DNA of 60,331 nucleotides from Deinococcus piscis (GCF_014653275.1 NZ_BNAL01000018.1:1-60331), one strand, 5' to 3'. Shown: positions 8,449 to 17,616, counted from the stretch's first letter. Numbers and translations are program-made. Notes: generated from the letters alone by a model not told the origin.

Positions 8449-9611
8449 GCTGAGTCCTCCTCCATAATTTCGGCGCGCTGCGCCCGCAGCTGCGGGGTGG
8501 GCTGGGCAAATACGTGGTCCACGATTTCGGCGGGCGTGGGGTCCGGCAGCGCGTCGGCGGCGGCCACCGCTTCTTCAAACTCGGCGCTGATTTCGTCCAG
8601 CATGGCGGCTTCGCCCTCCTCCGTCAGTGTGCCCTGAGCCAGCAGATACTCGCGCAGGCGCAGTACCGGGTCTTTGGTGTCCCAGCCAGCGGTCATCTCG
8701 TCGGTGCGGTAGCGCGTGGGGTCATCGGCCACCGTGTGCGGCTTGATGCGGAAAGTTACGGTTTCGATCAGGGTGGGGCCTTCGCCGCCCCGGGCACGCT
8801 CCACCGCCGCTTTGGTCACGGCGTACACCGCCAAAATGTCGTTGCCGTCCACCCGTAGGCCGGGCACGCCGTAGCCCTCGGCGCGGCGCGAGAGGTCGCG
8901 GGCGCGGGTCTGGGCAGCAGTGGGCACACTGATGGCCCAGCCGTTGTTCTGGAGGATAAAGACACACGGGGCATTCAGCGCTCCGGCGAAGTTCAGGCCC
9001 TCGTGGAAGTCGCCCTCACTGCTGCCGCCGTCCCCAATAAAGGCCATCGCCACATTGCGGGTGCCCCTTTTCCGCTCAGCCAGCGCCGCGCCCACCGCCT
9101 GCGGGTACTGGGTGGCAATCGGAATATAAAAAGGCGTGATTTTCAGGTCTTCGGGCATGTACCAGCCATGCGGGCTGGAGCGCCAGTAGGCCACCGTCTG
9201 CGCAATCGGCAGGCCATAGGTGAGCGCCGCGCCGGTGTCACGGTAGGTGGGAAAGAGCCAATCCTGCGTGGTCAGCGCCGCCGCCGTACCTGCCTGCGAG
9301 GCTTCCATGCCCCCGTAGGGCGGAAAGACGCCCATCTTGCCCTGGCGGTACAGCACCCAGGCCCGCTCGTCAAAGTGGCGAATGCGGCGCATCTGGCGGT
9401 ACAGCCACAGCTGGGTTTCGGGGTCGGGCAGCGGCACATCTGGCAATGGTTGCTCGCCCGCATTCAGGGTGCCCTGCGGGGTAATGAACTGGAGCATGGG
9501 CACTTCCGGCTGCCCCTCGGCGGCGGGTTGGAGCACGGAAGCCGCCATGGCGGCCTGAGCGGCGGGCAGCGTCCCAGCGGACGCGGCCACCTCGGTACTG
9601 GTTTTGGACAT
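8445..9611 (-). CDS. 2-oxoacid dehydrogenase E1 component, alpha subunit
   Basis: The alpha chain, 388 residues. The thiamine-diphosphate motif begins [18 protein letters not shown] and ends in the conserved LQNNGWAIS; the phosphorylation-loop-like segment [11 protein letters not shown] is also present. The N-terminal 45 residues are Ala-rich and poorly conserved, which is usual. The start at 9611 is supported by AGGAGG ten bases upstream and by loss of family similarity further up; a longer reading to 9815 is rejected. It is the promoter-proximal gene of the E1 pair. Upstream lies a long intergenic region with DnaA-box-like repeats. Confidence 0.93.
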   Translation of the reverse strand: MSKTSTEVAASAGTLPAAQAAMAASVLQPAAEGQPEVPMLQFITPQGTLNAGEQPLPDVPLPDPETQLWLYRQMRRIRHFDERAWVLYRQGKMGVFPPYGGMEASQAGTAAALTTQDWLFPTYRDTGAALTYGLPIAQTVAYWRSSPHGWYMPEDLKITPFYIPIATQYPQAVGAALAERKRGTRNVAMAFIGDGGSSEGDFHEGLNFAGALNAPCVFILQNNGWAISVPTAAQTRARDLSRRAEGYGVPGLRVDGNDILAVYAVTKAAVERARGGEGPTLIETVTFRIKPHTVADDPTRYRTDEMTAGWDTKDPVLRLREYLLAQGTLTEEGEAAMLDEISAEFEEAVAAADALPDPTPAEIVDHVFAQPTPQLRAQRAEIMEEDSA

Positions 9612-9903
9612 AAGGAAGATGCCTCCTGTCGGCTCCGCGCAGGTTCGGCGCGGATAGGTGAGTGGCCCACGGCAGACACGCAGGACGGGACGCAGCCAGA
9701 GCCGCTGGGGGCAAAGGTCTGGTCCGGGCGCTAAAGCCGGAGAACTGGGCCTAGAAAAAGAAGATGCCTGCCCATCATAGAAGAAATGCTGCCGGGGAAA
9801 AATGTGCAGCCCCATGCAGAGGATGTTTCACGGACGGCGCGGTCAAGCGGGGAGCCCCAAGTAGACAGCACGCCTTTCAGAGCCAGGTCAGCTCCAGCCC
9901 GGA

Positions 9904-9916
9904 TATACCGGGTATA
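9904..9916. promoter_or_regulatory. Palindrome TATACCGGGTATA upstream of the E1 operon
   Basis: TATACC and GGTATA are perfect inverted arms around a single G. It lies about 290 bases upstream of the E1 alpha start. Read on the minus strand it contains TATACC, so it could be both a -10 element and an operator. No regulator is assigned. Confidence 0.3.
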
Positions 9917-9964
9917 AAGGCTCCACCTCGGCCCAAATGAGAACATGAAAATGGCCTTCCGCAA

Positions 9965-10000
9965 AGTTATCCACAGGCCAGGGTTTCACTGTGGATAACT
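9965..10000. repeat. Inverted pair of DnaA-box-like 12-mers
   Basis: AGTTATCCACAG at 9965-9976 and CTGTGGATAACT at 9989-10000 are perfect inverted copies separated by 12 bases. Each contains the nine-base DnaA consensus TTATCCACA (9967-9975 and the complement of 9990-9998). A third copy is at 10143-10154. Confidence 0.75.
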
Positions 10001-10142
10001 CTATGCAGAGCGTCTGGAGAAGCAAATCCATGAGAACGGCGCGTGAAACACTGTCCCTGACGTCATTTATGAGTAGAGGAGCTTGATTCTGCAACCTACA
10101 GAATGGCCCCGTCGGGATGCACTGGCCCCCAATTTGGCGTCC

Positions 10143-10154
10143 CTGTGGATAACT
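10143..10154 (-). repeat. Third DnaA-box-like 12-mer
   Basis: CTGTGGATAACT, identical to the right arm at 9989-10000 and in the same orientation. The nine-base core is TGTGGATAA at 10144-10152. It lies 45 bases before the stop of the phosphoglyceromutase-like gene. Confidence 0.7.
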
Positions 10155-10198
10155 TTGGGCCAGGCAGGCACCACAGTCTCGGCAAAGATGGACGTTTG

Positions 10199-11086
10199 CT
10201 AAAGGTCGCCCGGCGAGGGCAATCCCAGCTGTCCACGCAGCCAGCGGCCACCCTGCGCTATGTCGGCCAGAGGTGGCGGGGCCACTCGTTCCGACCAGGC
10301 CAGCGGCACCCGCGCCCGCGTATGCGAAGCCGTGCTCAGGTCTTCCAGGTTGCCGTGGTCGCTGGTAATCACAGCGGCTGCGCCGCCTGCCAGGAGGCCC
10401 GCCAGCAGCGCATCGACCCGGTGCAGGTACTCACGCCCTGCGGTCAGGGCCGCCGCCCGCCCCGGTTGGCCCCGCAGGTGACCGATGGCGTCGCTCAGCC
10501 ACAGGTCCAGTATCACCAGGTCGTGTCCATGTGCCTGCGCTGCCCATGCCAGCCTCTCCCCCAGGCCGACCAAGGTGTCACACGATTGCTGAGGCGTCCA
10601 GGGTGCGCTGTAATCCAGCCCCAGCGTGGGCGGCACAGCGGGCAACTCCGGTGGGTTGAGCGGTAGCCCCGCCCTCAGCACCGAGTAGGGAAAGCAGCCG
10701 TGGCGGGGCCGACCACGCTCCGCATACCGCTCCTGCGCCGCGAAGTAGCCGGGCGGGTAGAGGTTCGCGAGGGCTGCTCGCCCGCCCGCCCGTATAAGCC
10801 CCACCGGCAAGGCCGCCTGGTCCAGCAGCCGGCGCAGCGTCGGCCCCGGCTGTGGCCCGAAGTGCTCCCCCATGTACGCTACGGCGTCCTGGCCTGTCAG
10901 CCAGCAGCTTTGCCCAGTGGCCGACTGCGGCAGGCCTGGCACGCCTAGCGTGGCGTCCAGCGCCAGCCCAGCGTCAATCAAGGGGCGCAGGATGGGCAGT
11001 TCGGTGTCCCACACCGAGTCCGGCGGGGCATCCAGCGGGTGCCCTACCCCGTCAAGGGCCAACCAGATCAGGGGGGAACGGGTCAC
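10199..11086 (-). CDS. Alkaline-phosphatase-superfamily metalloenzyme, phosphoglyceromutase-like
   Basis: A 295-residue protein of the superfamily that contains cofactor-independent phosphoglycerate mutase and alkaline phosphatase. The N-terminal metal site is LALDGVG, and the C-terminal site is [17 protein letters not shown], which matches the mutase pattern D-H-G-N-x-E...H-T. The nucleophile region is [11 protein letters not shown]. At 295 residues it is much shorter than true iPGM (about 500), lacking the inserted domain, so it is more likely a phosphatase-like relative. The start is a GTG that overlaps the nadE TGA (GTGA), so it is coupled to nadE. The substrate is unknown. Confidence 0.75.
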   Translation of the reverse strand: MTRSPLIWLALDGVGHPLDAPPDSVWDTELPILRPLIDAGLALDATLGVPGLPQSATGQSCWLTGQDAVAYMGEHFGPQPGPTLRRLLDQAALPVGLIRAGGRAALANLYPPGYFAAQERYAERGRPRHGCFPYSVLRAGLPLNPPELPAVPPTLGLDYSAPWTPQQSCDTLVGLGERLAWAAQAHGHDLVILDLWLSDAIGHLRGQPGRAAALTAGREYLHRVDALLAGLLAGGAAAVITSDHGNLEDLSTASHTRARVPLAWSERVAPPPLADIAQGGRWLRGQLGLPSPGDL

Positions 11087-11940
11087 TGAGCCGCAGGCGG
11101 CACCGCTGGCAGCGCCCGCTTGTGCGCCGAGCGGCGAAAATACCCTTCCAGCTTCGCGGCCACTTCAGCGTCCACCGCTTTGCCTTCCAGATAGTCGTCT
11201 ATGTCGCGGTAGCGCAGGCCCAGGGCCACTTCATCGGGCAGGGCCGGGCGGTCCTCTTCCAGGTCGGCGGTGGGCACCTTTTCCCAGGTGGACGCGGGCG
11301 CACCCAGCTCGCGCAGCAGCGCCGCGCCCTGGCGCTTGTTCAGGCCGTTCAGCGGCATCAGGTCAGCCGCGCCGTCTCCGAACTTGGTAAAAAATCCGGT
11401 GATGGCCTCGGCGGCGTGGTCGGTGCCCACCACCAGCAAGCCCAGCTGCCCGGCCACGGTGTACTGGGCAATCATGCGCTGACGGGCTTTGATGTTGCCC
11501 TTGGTAAAGTCCCCGATGGGGTCACCCGCCCCCGCCCCAGCCGCGTGCAGCGCCGCCTCGCAGGCCGCTTCCATCGCGTCGGTGGCGGGCTTGATGTTCA
11601 CTGTCAGCCGCACATCGGGGCGGATAAAGTCCAGAGCGGTCTGGGCGTCGGCTTCATCGAACTGCACGCCGTAGGGCAGGCGCATGGCGTAGAACTGCGC
11701 TTCCCCGCCCTCTGCCCGTACCCGCTCGCAGGCCAGCTGGCACAGGCGGCCCGCCAGCGTAGAGTCCTGCCCCCCGCTGATGCCCAGCACCAGCCCTTTT
11801 GCGCCCGACTCCCGCAGGTACTGGGCCAAAAAGGCTGTGCGGCGCTCGATTTCGTCGGCAGGGACGACGTCAGGCTGCGCCTCCAGCTCGTGAATGATGC
11901 GGCGCTGCATGTCGCTGGTGTGAGAAGCGTCGTGGGTCAT
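11083..11940 (-). CDS. nadE: NAD synthetase (ammonia-dependent)
   Basis: Makes NAD from nicotinic acid adenine dinucleotide, ATP and ammonia, the last step of NAD synthesis. At 285 residues it matches the short, glutaminase-free form. The ATP-pyrophosphatase loop is [31 protein letters not shown] and [19 protein letters not shown] are standard conserved blocks. The start at 11940 is supported by TACAAT at 11947-11952, six bases upstream (leaderless). A much longer open frame upstream runs antisense through the antiporter and is a shadow. It is first in a two-gene operon with the phosphoglyceromutase-like gene. Confidence 0.96.
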   Translation of the reverse strand: MTHDASHTSDMQRRIIHELEAQPDVVPADEIERRTAFLAQYLRESGAKGLVLGISGGQDSTLAGRLCQLACERVRAEGGEAQFYAMRLPYGVQFDEADAQTALDFIRPDVRLTVNIKPATDAMEAACEAALHAAGAGAGDPIGDFTKGNIKARQRMIAQYTVAGQLGLLVVGTDHAAEAITGFFTKFGDGAADLMPLNGLNKRQGAALLRELGAPASTWEKVPTADLEEDRPALPDEVALGLRYRDIDDYLEGKAVDAEVAAKLEGYFRRSAHKRALPAVPPAAQ

Positions 11941-11988
11941 GCAGGCATTGTAGGCGGGCCCGGCGGCCTTCCCCCTACAATGCGCTGC
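11941..11988. promoter_or_regulatory. Compact divergent leaderless promoter, nadE / antiporter
   Basis: Only 48 bases separate the two start codons. Each side has TACAAT (complement of 11947-11952 for nadE; 11976-11981 for the antiporter), 6 or 7 bases from its ATG. The two halves are near mirror images around a GGGCCC core. I see no consensus -35 on either side. Confidence 0.65.
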
Positions 11989-13275
11989 ATGGGCCTCCTC
12001 GAAATCGTCACTGCCCTGGTCGTCGTTACGGCGCTGGCGTCGCTGCTGAATGTCTGGTATTTCCGGTTGCCTTCGTCTATCGGCGTCACGGTGGTCGGCC
12101 TGCTGTTCAGCCTGCTCATGCTGGGCCTGGTGGCAGCGGGCGTCCCCGCGGCACGTGAAGCGGTGGATGTTCTGCGCACCGTGGATTTCGACGAATTCGT
12201 CTTTGAGGGCGTGCTGTCCTTTTTGCTGTTTGCCGGAGCGATGGGCCTCAACTCGCATGCGCTGTGGCGGCTGCGCGGCCCGGTGCTGACCTTCGCGCTG
12301 CTGTCTACGGTGCTGTCTACCTTCTTGGTGGGGGGATTGGTCTACGGCCTGCTCAGCCTGTTCGGCCTGCACCTGCCGCTGCTGCTGTGCCTGCTGTTCG
12401 GGGCGCTGATCTCCCCCACCGACCCGGTGGCGGTCCTGGCCCTCCTCAAGCAAGCCAAAGTCCCCGAGAAAATGGAAACGGTGGTGGCGGGCGAATCGCT
12501 GTTCAACGACGGCGTGGGCGTGGTGCTGTTCAGCATCCTGGCGGGGCTGGCGGCAGCGACTGGGGCACACGCTGGGCACGGACCAGAGCTGAGCGCGGCT
12601 GGGGTGCTGAGCTTCTTTGGGCAAGAAGCGCTGGGCGGGCTGGCCCTGGGCGCAGCGCTCGGCTACCTGGGCTGGCTGGGCCTGAAGTCACAGCACGACT
12701 TCACCACCGAAGTGCTCGTCTCGCTGGCGATTGTCATGACCTGCACGGCGCTGGGAGGGCACCTGCACGTTTCGGCTCCGCTGGCTGCGGTGGCCGCCGG
12801 GTTGCTGGTGGGGTCGCTCACCGACCGGCAACCCGGCGCACTCAGCTCGCGTGAGCGCTTTGACGCCTTTTGGCACCTGATCGACGAACTGCTCAACGTG
12901 TTTCTGTTTTTTATGCTGGCGCTGGAAATCGTGGTGCTTAACTTCAGCCCGCAGGCGCTGACGCTGGGGGTGCTTGCCATTCCCCTGGTGCTGCTCTCGC
13001 GGGCCATCAGCGTGCAGCTGCCTTACGCCCTGCTGCAACGCGCTGCCCAGTTCACGCCCTTTACGCGGCGCGTGCTGATCTGGGGCGGGATGCGCGGGGC
13101 CATCAGCGTGGCGCTGGCCTTTACCCTGCCCGCCAGCGAAGGCCGCGACCTCTTCTTGGTCATGACCTACTGCGTGGTGATCTTTTCTATCGTGGTGCAG
13201 GGGCTGACCATGAGCGGCCTGGCGCGGCGGGCCGCTGAAGCTGGCGGCCCGGTGGCGGAGCGCCCTTCACACTGA
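11989..13275 (+). CDS. Na+/H+ antiporter, CPA1 (NhaP-like) family
   Basis: A 428-residue membrane antiporter with about 12 helices that exchanges sodium (or potassium) for protons. Family landmarks are [18 protein letters not shown], the ion-binding ND pair in [13 protein letters not shown], and the arginine-containing segment [18 protein letters not shown]. The start at 11989 follows TACAAT and 7 bases; an in-frame ATG at 11980 overlaps the -10 element and is rejected, as is a longer reading. It is divergent from nadE and seems to be transcribed alone. The ion specificity cannot be told from the sequence. Confidence 0.9.
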   Translation: MGLLEIVTALVVVTALASLLNVWYFRLPSSIGVTVVGLLFSLLMLGLVAAGVPAAREAVDVLRTVDFDEFVFEGVLSFLLFAGAMGLNSHALWRLRGPVLTFALLSTVLSTFLVGGLVYGLLSLFGLHLPLLLCLLFGALISPTDPVAVLALLKQAKVPEKMETVVAGESLFNDGVGVVLFSILAGLAAATGAHAGHGPELSAAGVLSFFGQEALGGLALGAALGYLGWLGLKSQHDFTTEVLVSLAIVMTCTALGGHLHVSAPLAAVAAGLLVGSLTDRQPGALSSRERFDAFWHLIDELLNVFLFFMLALEIVVLNFSPQALTLGVLAIPLVLLSRAISVQLPYALLQRAAQFTPFTRRVLIWGGMRGAISVALAFTLPASEGRDLFLVMTYCVVIFSIVVQGLTMSGLARRAAEAGGPVAERPSH

Positions 13276-13394
13276 TCTGGCGTCTGAGGCCCCTGACCAG
13301 AGGAAAATACGGCGCTCCCCACGACACGCCACATGAGGACTGCGTCAGATGCTCCCATCACCCGCTCCCAGTGCTGGGTTAAGCTGGCCGCAAC

Positions 13395-15182
13395 GTGACA
13401 CAGCAACCTTCTGTCTATCTGCCACTGGCCCACCTGCGCCCGGCCCTGCTGCTCAGCCTGAGCCTGGGGCTCGGCACGGCGGGTGCCCAGTTCAGCCTCA
13501 CCCCGGCTCCACAGACACCAGCAGCTCAGGCACCAGCGACTCAGGCACCGGCTGGGCCCACGCCCAACCTGTCGCTGAGCGCCACTCCGGTGCCGCAGTC
13601 GCTCGGGACGCCGCTGCTGGGCCAACCCACGCTGGCGGCGCCCGCCCTGGCCCCAGCCGCAGCTCCGGCAGCGGCCAACACTCCCGATTCCACCCAAATC
13701 CGGGGCCTGTGGGTGGACGGCTTTGGCCCCGGCCTCAAGACGGCGGCCCAAGTAAAGCAGATGGTGGACGACGCCGAGCGAATGAACATCAACGTGCTGC
13801 TGGTGCAGACGGTGCGCCGCGCCGACTGCTTTTGCCTCAAGTCCAGCTTGCCTGCCGTGACCGACAAAGACCTGCAACCAGGCTTTGACCCACTGGCCGA
13901 GGTCATCCGGCTCGCCAAGCCCAAGGGGATCAAAGTGATTGCCTGGGCCAGCGTGACCGGCATCGGCAACCTCAGCAACCTGAACACCAACCCGCAGCAC
14001 GTCTACAAACTTCACGGCCCCCAGAGCAAGGACCCCTGGCTAGCGGTCCGCTCGGACGGCACCTGGCAAGAAGGCAACGACGCCTGGCTGGACCCGGCTA
14101 TTCCAGCCGCCGCCAAGTACATCAGCGACGGGCTGCTGAGCGTGGTCAAGAACTACGACGTGGACGGTATTCAGCTGGACCGCATTCGCTATCCCGACAG
14201 CGGCGACTGGGGCTACTCGGCCCAGTCGCTTGCCCGCTACGCCCTGGAAACGGGCCGCAGGGGCAAGCCGGGCGCGGGCGATGAATACTTCAAAGCCTGG
14301 AAGCGTGACCAGGTGACCGGACTGGTCCGCCGCATCACGGTGCAGGCCAAAGCCATCCGGCCCGAGCTGTGGGTCAGCGCGGCGACCATCGTCTACGGCA
14401 GCCCACCTGCTCCCGGCGACGTCAAGGCCTTTCAGAGCACGGCGGCTTACCGCAATGTGATGCAGGACTGGCCCCGGTGGATGAATGAGGGCCTGCTGGA
14501 CATCAACATGCCCATGAACTACAAGCGCGAAACGGTGCCGCAGCAGGTGCAGTGGTATGACGGCTGGAACCGCTTTGGCCGCAGTGTCCAGGGCCGGGGT
14601 CTGACCGCCAGCGGCTCCAGCATCTACCTGAATACTCCGCAGGACTCGGCAGCGCAGGCGCAGCGGGCGTTGCAAGCGGGCGTGGGCTGGGTGGGCTACT
14701 CCTACCGCACCCCGACCCTGGCCGTGTACGAGGACAAGCAAAAAGCCGAAGCAGGCCGCGAGGCCGTGCGTCAGGCCCTCGCCAAGACCGACCTAGCAAA
14801 GGCCGTGCGCTTTAGCGGCCCCCCACCCCACACCCGTGGCCTGATGGGCACCGTGGCCGGCCAAGACCGCCTGGGTGGCCTGAAAGTCGAGCTGCTGCAA
14901 GGCGAAAAGGTCGTGGCGACCAGCGTGACCGACGGCGGCGGCTTCTACGGGTTCATGAGCATTCCAGCGGGCGAAACCCGTATCCGGGTCAGTGGACAAG
15001 CCTGGAAAACCACGGTGCCGCAGCGGGGCGTCGCGCAGGTGCCCAACCTGGTGATTCGCCGGCTGTCCCCGGCCAGCGCACCCACGCCCAGCACTGCGCC
15101 CGCCCCCGGCACGCCCGGTGCCCCCAACCTGGCCCCGCCTACCCCGCAGGAACTCCAGCGCGGCAGCGAGACGCCCGGCTGA
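13395..15182 (+). CDS. Secreted GHL10/DUF187 glycoside-hydrolase-like protein with C-terminal regulatory-like domain
   Basis: A 595-residue exported protein. A signal peptide (LLLSLSLGLGTAGAQ) is followed by a Pro/Ala-rich spacer to about residue 95. The core begins at IRGLWVDGFGPGLKTAAQV and contains DVDGIQLDRIRYPD, a TIM-barrel segment typical of family-10-like glycosyl hydrolases (YngK type). Near residue 480 a carboxypeptidase-regulatory-like beta domain begins (LMGTVAGQDRLGGLKVELLQ), and the last 50 residues are again Pro/Ala-rich. The start is a GTG nine bases after TAAGCT (13380-13385). A terminator follows at 15221. It probably acts on cell-wall or envelope glycan. Confidence 0.82.
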   Translation: MTQQPSVYLPLAHLRPALLLSLSLGLGTAGAQFSLTPAPQTPAAQAPATQAPAGPTPNLSLSATPVPQSLGTPLLGQPTLAAPALAPAAAPAAANTPDSTQIRGLWVDGFGPGLKTAAQVKQMVDDAERMNINVLLVQTVRRADCFCLKSSLPAVTDKDLQPGFDPLAEVIRLAKPKGIKVIAWASVTGIGNLSNLNTNPQHVYKLHGPQSKDPWLAVRSDGTWQEGNDAWLDPAIPAAAKYISDGLLSVVKNYDVDGIQLDRIRYPDSGDWGYSAQSLARYALETGRRGKPGAGDEYFKAWKRDQVTGLVRRITVQAKAIRPELWVSAATIVYGSPPAPGDVKAFQSTAAYRNVMQDWPRWMNEGLLDINMPMNYKRETVPQQVQWYDGWNRFGRSVQGRGLTASGSSIYLNTPQDSAAQAQRALQAGVGWVGYSYRTPTLAVYEDKQKAEAGREAVRQALAKTDLAKAVRFSGPPPHTRGLMGTVAGQDRLGGLKVELLQGEKVVATSVTDGGGFYGFMSIPAGETRIRVSGQAWKTTVPQRGVAQVPNLVIRRLSPASAPTPSTAPAPGTPGAPNLAPPTPQELQRGSETPG

Positions 15183-15220
15183 AGCTCGCCTATCCGCATC
15201 CCCTCTCCAGCTTCCCAGGT

Positions 15221-15244
15221 CTCCCCAGCGCGGGAGGCTTTTTT
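15221..15244 (+). terminator. Rho-independent terminator
   Basis: CTCCC (15221-15225) pairs with GGGAG (15232-15236), followed by GC and six T. It ends the GHL10-like gene. Confidence 0.75.
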
Positions 15245-15283
15245 GGGCCAACCCTGCGCCGCCAAAGCCTCTACACTGACCAC

Positions 15284-15790
15284 ATGACACAGCCCCGCCC
15301 AGAAGGCATCGGCCCTGAGGATTTCCGCGCCACACTGGGGCGCTTTGCCAGCGGCGTGACCGTCATCACGGCGCGGGAAGCAGACGGCACTGTACATGGC
15401 ATGACCGCCAGCGCTTTTGTGTCGGTGAGCCTCAATCCGCCGCTGATTCTGGTCTCGGTGGACCGCCGCGCCCACATGCATGCCACGCTGCTTGCGGAAA
15501 GCACCGAGCAGTTCGCGGTGAATATCTTGGCGCAGGACCAGGCACACCTCAGCAACCACTTCGCAGGTCGGCCCGGCCCCGAAGAAGCGGTGCCCTGGCG
15601 CGAACAAGCGGGCTTCCCGGTGCTGGGCGGCACCGTGGCCTCTTTGGTCTGCCGCAAATACCAGATGCTGGACGGCGGTGACCACACCCTGTTCGTGGGC
15701 CTTATCACGTCCACCGAGTACTCGGACAGGCCCCCACTGCTGTATTTCAGTGGCAAGTACGGGGCGCTGGCGGGCGACCCTCTTCTCTGA
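15284..15790 (+). CDS. Flavin reductase family protein (FMN-binding split barrel)
   Basis: A 168-residue flavoprotein of the HpaC/DIM6-NTAB family. The N-terminus RATLGRFASGVTVITA and the segment GMTASAFVSVSLNPPLILVSVD are the standard FMN-contacting blocks. Such proteins reduce FMN or FAD with NAD(P)H, often to supply reduced flavin to a monooxygenase; no partner oxygenase is nearby. TACACT at 15272-15277 is followed by 6 bases and the ATG, so the message is probably leaderless. It is followed by a phosphoesterase with its own -10 element. Confidence 0.9.
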   Translation: MTQPRPEGIGPEDFRATLGRFASGVTVITAREADGTVHGMTASAFVSVSLNPPLILVSVDRRAHMHATLLAESTEQFAVNILAQDQAHLSNHFAGRPGPEEAVPWREQAGFPVLGGTVASLVCRKYQMLDGGDHTLFVGLITSTEYSDRPPLLYFSGKYGALAGDPLL

Positions 15791-15823
15791 GCCGAGACAT
15801 GGCCCTGTTCTAGACTGTTGCCC

Positions 15824-16558
15824 ATGACCCGCCTCGCCATCATCGCCGACCTGCACGCCAACCTGGAAGCCACGTTGGCCGTGCACGCCGATATTCAGCG
15901 GCGCGGCATCGGGGAGATCTGGGTGCTGGGCGACCTGGTGGGCAAGGGGCCGCGCCCGCAAGCGGTGGTGGACTGGGTGCAGGCGCACGCGGCGCGGGTG
16001 ATTCAGGGCAACTGGGACGCCCGCGTGGCTGGGGCCAGTCACCGCCCGCAGGACCTGTGGCCGCGCTCTCAGCTGCGCCCCGCCGACCTGAAGTACCTCG
16101 AAACCCTCCCCTTTGGGATTGAAGAAGCGTTTGGCGGACTGTGCTGGCGCTTTGTGCATGCCAGCAGCAGAGGCGTATTTCACAAGCTGTACCCGCACTC
16201 CAGCCTGTCTGAGCAGCTGGACAATTTCGCCCCGCAGCCCTCGCAGGGCCTGATGAACTACGCCGACGCCCTGGTGTTTGGGGACATTCACGAAACACTT
16301 CTGCTGGATGTCGAAGGCCGCCCACTGCTGAACTGCGGCTCGGTGGGCAATCCTCTGGACAGCGTGCTGCCCAGCTACCTGATTCTGGATTTCAGCGCCC
16401 CTGGCTACGCGGCCACCTTTGTGCGGGTGGCGTATGACCGCGCCGCCGAGGTCCGCGCCGCTGAGGAAAGCGGCATGCCTTTTGCGCGTGAGTATGTGGC
16501 CGAACTGATGACCGGGGCCTACCAGAAGCGCCGCGCCAAGAACTTGGAAGAGGATTAG
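15824..16558 (+). CDS. Metallophosphoesterase (YfcE/MJ0936-like)
   Basis: A 244-residue calcineurin-like phosphoesterase. The metal-binding series is complete: IADLHANLEA, GDLVGKGPRP, QGNWDARVAG, FVHASS and FGDIHE followed by LNCGSVGNPLD. The family hydrolyses phosphodiesters such as cyclic nucleotides or dinucleotides; the substrate is open. The ATG at 15824 follows TAGACT (15811-15816) by 7 bases, so I prefer it to the in-frame TTG at 15818. It converges on a transporter gene, with a long inverted repeat between them. Confidence 0.88.
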   Translation: MTRLAIIADLHANLEATLAVHADIQRRGIGEIWVLGDLVGKGPRPQAVVDWVQAHAARVIQGNWDARVAGASHRPQDLWPRSQLRPADLKYLETLPFGIEEAFGGLCWRFVHASSRGVFHKLYPHSSLSEQLDNFAPQPSQGLMNYADALVFGDIHETLLLDVEGRPLLNCGSVGNPLDSVLPSYLILDFSAPGYAATFVRVAYDRAAEVRAAEESGMPFAREYVAELMTGAYQKRRAKNLEED

Positions 16559-16566
16559 GGCCTTTG

Positions 16567-16611
16567 CTGAGACCATTCGGGGCAAACTTCTGGCTGTGTG
16601 AATGGTCTCAG
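16567..16611. terminator. 12-bp inverted repeat between convergent genes
   Basis: CTGAGACCATTC (16567-16578) and GAATGGTCTCAG (16600-16611) are perfect inverted copies with a 21-base loop. The right arm overlaps the stop codon of the transporter. It probably acts as a bidirectional terminator, though neither side has a strong T-run. Confidence 0.5.
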
Positions 16612-17615
16612 CGGGCCTGCGCGCGCGCTTTGGGGCGACCAGCCTGTAGGAACAAGGCCAGTCCCAGCAGCATCACCACCAGCCCAGCCCAGGCCAGCGC
16701 CCCTGGAAGTGGCGTGCCCAGCAGCAACACCCCACCCAGCAGCGCAAAGAGCACCTCGCTCGCCTGGGTGGCGTCCACGGCGGCCACTTCACCTGGGGTC
16801 TTGGCGTCGCCGCGTGCCTGCAAAAAGAGGCCAGTGGCAATCACGCCCGACAGCAGCGCCACCAGCGCTGTACTAAAGACCTGGGCCTGCTGCGGCGCAC
16901 TCGGCAACAGCAACAACCCCAAAATCAGCCACAGCGGCATGGAGCCCAGCGTCATCAGCCAGATTCGGTGGAGTGAAAAGTTCAGCAGCGGGGTCGTGAT
17001 GGCAGGCACCCAGCCCACCCAAGCGGGCCGCCGCGCTGCCTCCCCAGCTCCCGGAGGGCGGGCCGCCTGCCACACCAGCTGATTGCCCAGCGGATAGCAA
17101 AACGCCGCGAGCAACGCCGGGAGCGCCCCATACAGCAGGGCTTGCCCCAGGGGCTGCGCGGCCTGCTCGCCCCCGTGCGGCTGACCCAGGTTGGTCAGGC
17201 ACACGCCCAAAAAGACCAGCAGCGACGCGCCGGTCACCTGGCGCGAGAAAGGCTGCCCGAACGCCGCCAGCACAATGAGGCTGGCCACCACGGTGAACTG
17301 GAACGTGGCCGCGACCACCCAGCCGCTGGCGTAGGCGGCACTGAAGCACAGCAGGGCGTAAAAGACCCCAAATCCCACACTGCCCGCCAGCGTCCAAAAC
17401 AGCGGATGCTCCCAGAACACCCCCCAGAGCGCCCTGAGCCGTGCCAGTCCACCCTGCGCGAGCAGCACGGCACTCAGCATCAGCAGCACGAAGAAGTAAC
17501 GCAAGCTGGCGGTCCAAAACCAATGTCCGCCCTGGGCACTCATCTGTTCGTTCAGCACAAAAGTGGCACTGAAAAATACGCTGGCGAGCAGACCAATGCC
17601 CAGCAGGCGCAGCAT
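16608..17615 (-). CDS. EamA/DMT-superfamily transporter
   Basis: A 335-residue protein with about ten hydrophobic helices in two repeats, as in the drug/metabolite transporter superfamily. The N-terminal repeat starts MLRLLGIGLLASVFFSATFV and the second ends WAGLVVMLLGLALFLQAG. Family members move small metabolites or drugs out of or into the cell; nothing here identifies the cargo. It starts 1 base after the stop of the upstream VC0807-like gene, so it is translated from the same message. A 12-bp inverted repeat spans its stop. Confidence 0.83.
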   Translation of the reverse strand: MLRLLGIGLLASVFFSATFVLNEQMSAQGGHWFWTASLRYFFVLLMLSAVLLAQGGLARLRALWGVFWEHPLFWTLAGSVGFGVFYALLCFSAAYASGWVVAATFQFTVVASLIVLAAFGQPFSRQVTGASLLVFLGVCLTNLGQPHGGEQAAQPLGQALLYGALPALLAAFCYPLGNQLVWQAARPPGAGEAARRPAWVGWVPAITTPLLNFSLHRIWLMTLGSMPLWLILGLLLLPSAPQQAQVFSTALVALLSGVIATGLFLQARGDAKTPGEVAAVDATQASEVLFALLGGVLLLGTPLPGALAWAGLVVMLLGLALFLQAGRPKARAQAR

Positions 17616-17616
17616 T

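Larger units (their letters stand above)
9612..10198. other. 587-base non-coding region holding three DnaA-box-like sites
   Basis: This is the longest stretch without a gene in the window. It lies between the E1 alpha start (minus strand) and the end of the nadE operon (minus strand), so it should carry the E1 promoter. It holds a 13-base palindrome TATACCGGGTATA at 9904-9916 and three copies of the 12-mer AGTTATCCACAG at 9965, 9989 and 10143. Several short frames cross it but none has coding character or a credible start. No RNA gene was recognised. Confidence 0.7.

Noticed and set aside
10065..10075. TGACGTCA palindrome in the DnaA-box region
   Set aside because: A single 8-base palindrome near a run of other motifs; no second copy or context supports a CRE- or RDRM-like site.
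10852..11988. An N-terminal extension of the antiporter on the plus strand
   Set aside because: It is antisense to nadE and its neighbour, has no transporter-like helices, and the leaderless ATG at 11989 fits the family start.
11941..12624. An N-terminal extension of nadE on the minus strand
   Set aside because: The extension is antisense to the antiporter and rich in Gln/His/Arg; a -10 element and ATG at 11940 give a normal-length NadE.
14945..16585. A 546-codon open frame on the minus strand
   Set aside because: It lies opposite three well-supported genes (the GHL10-like gene, flavin reductase, phosphoesterase), has atypical composition with many His/Gln/Arg, and shows no domain; it is a shadow of GC-rich coding on the other strand.
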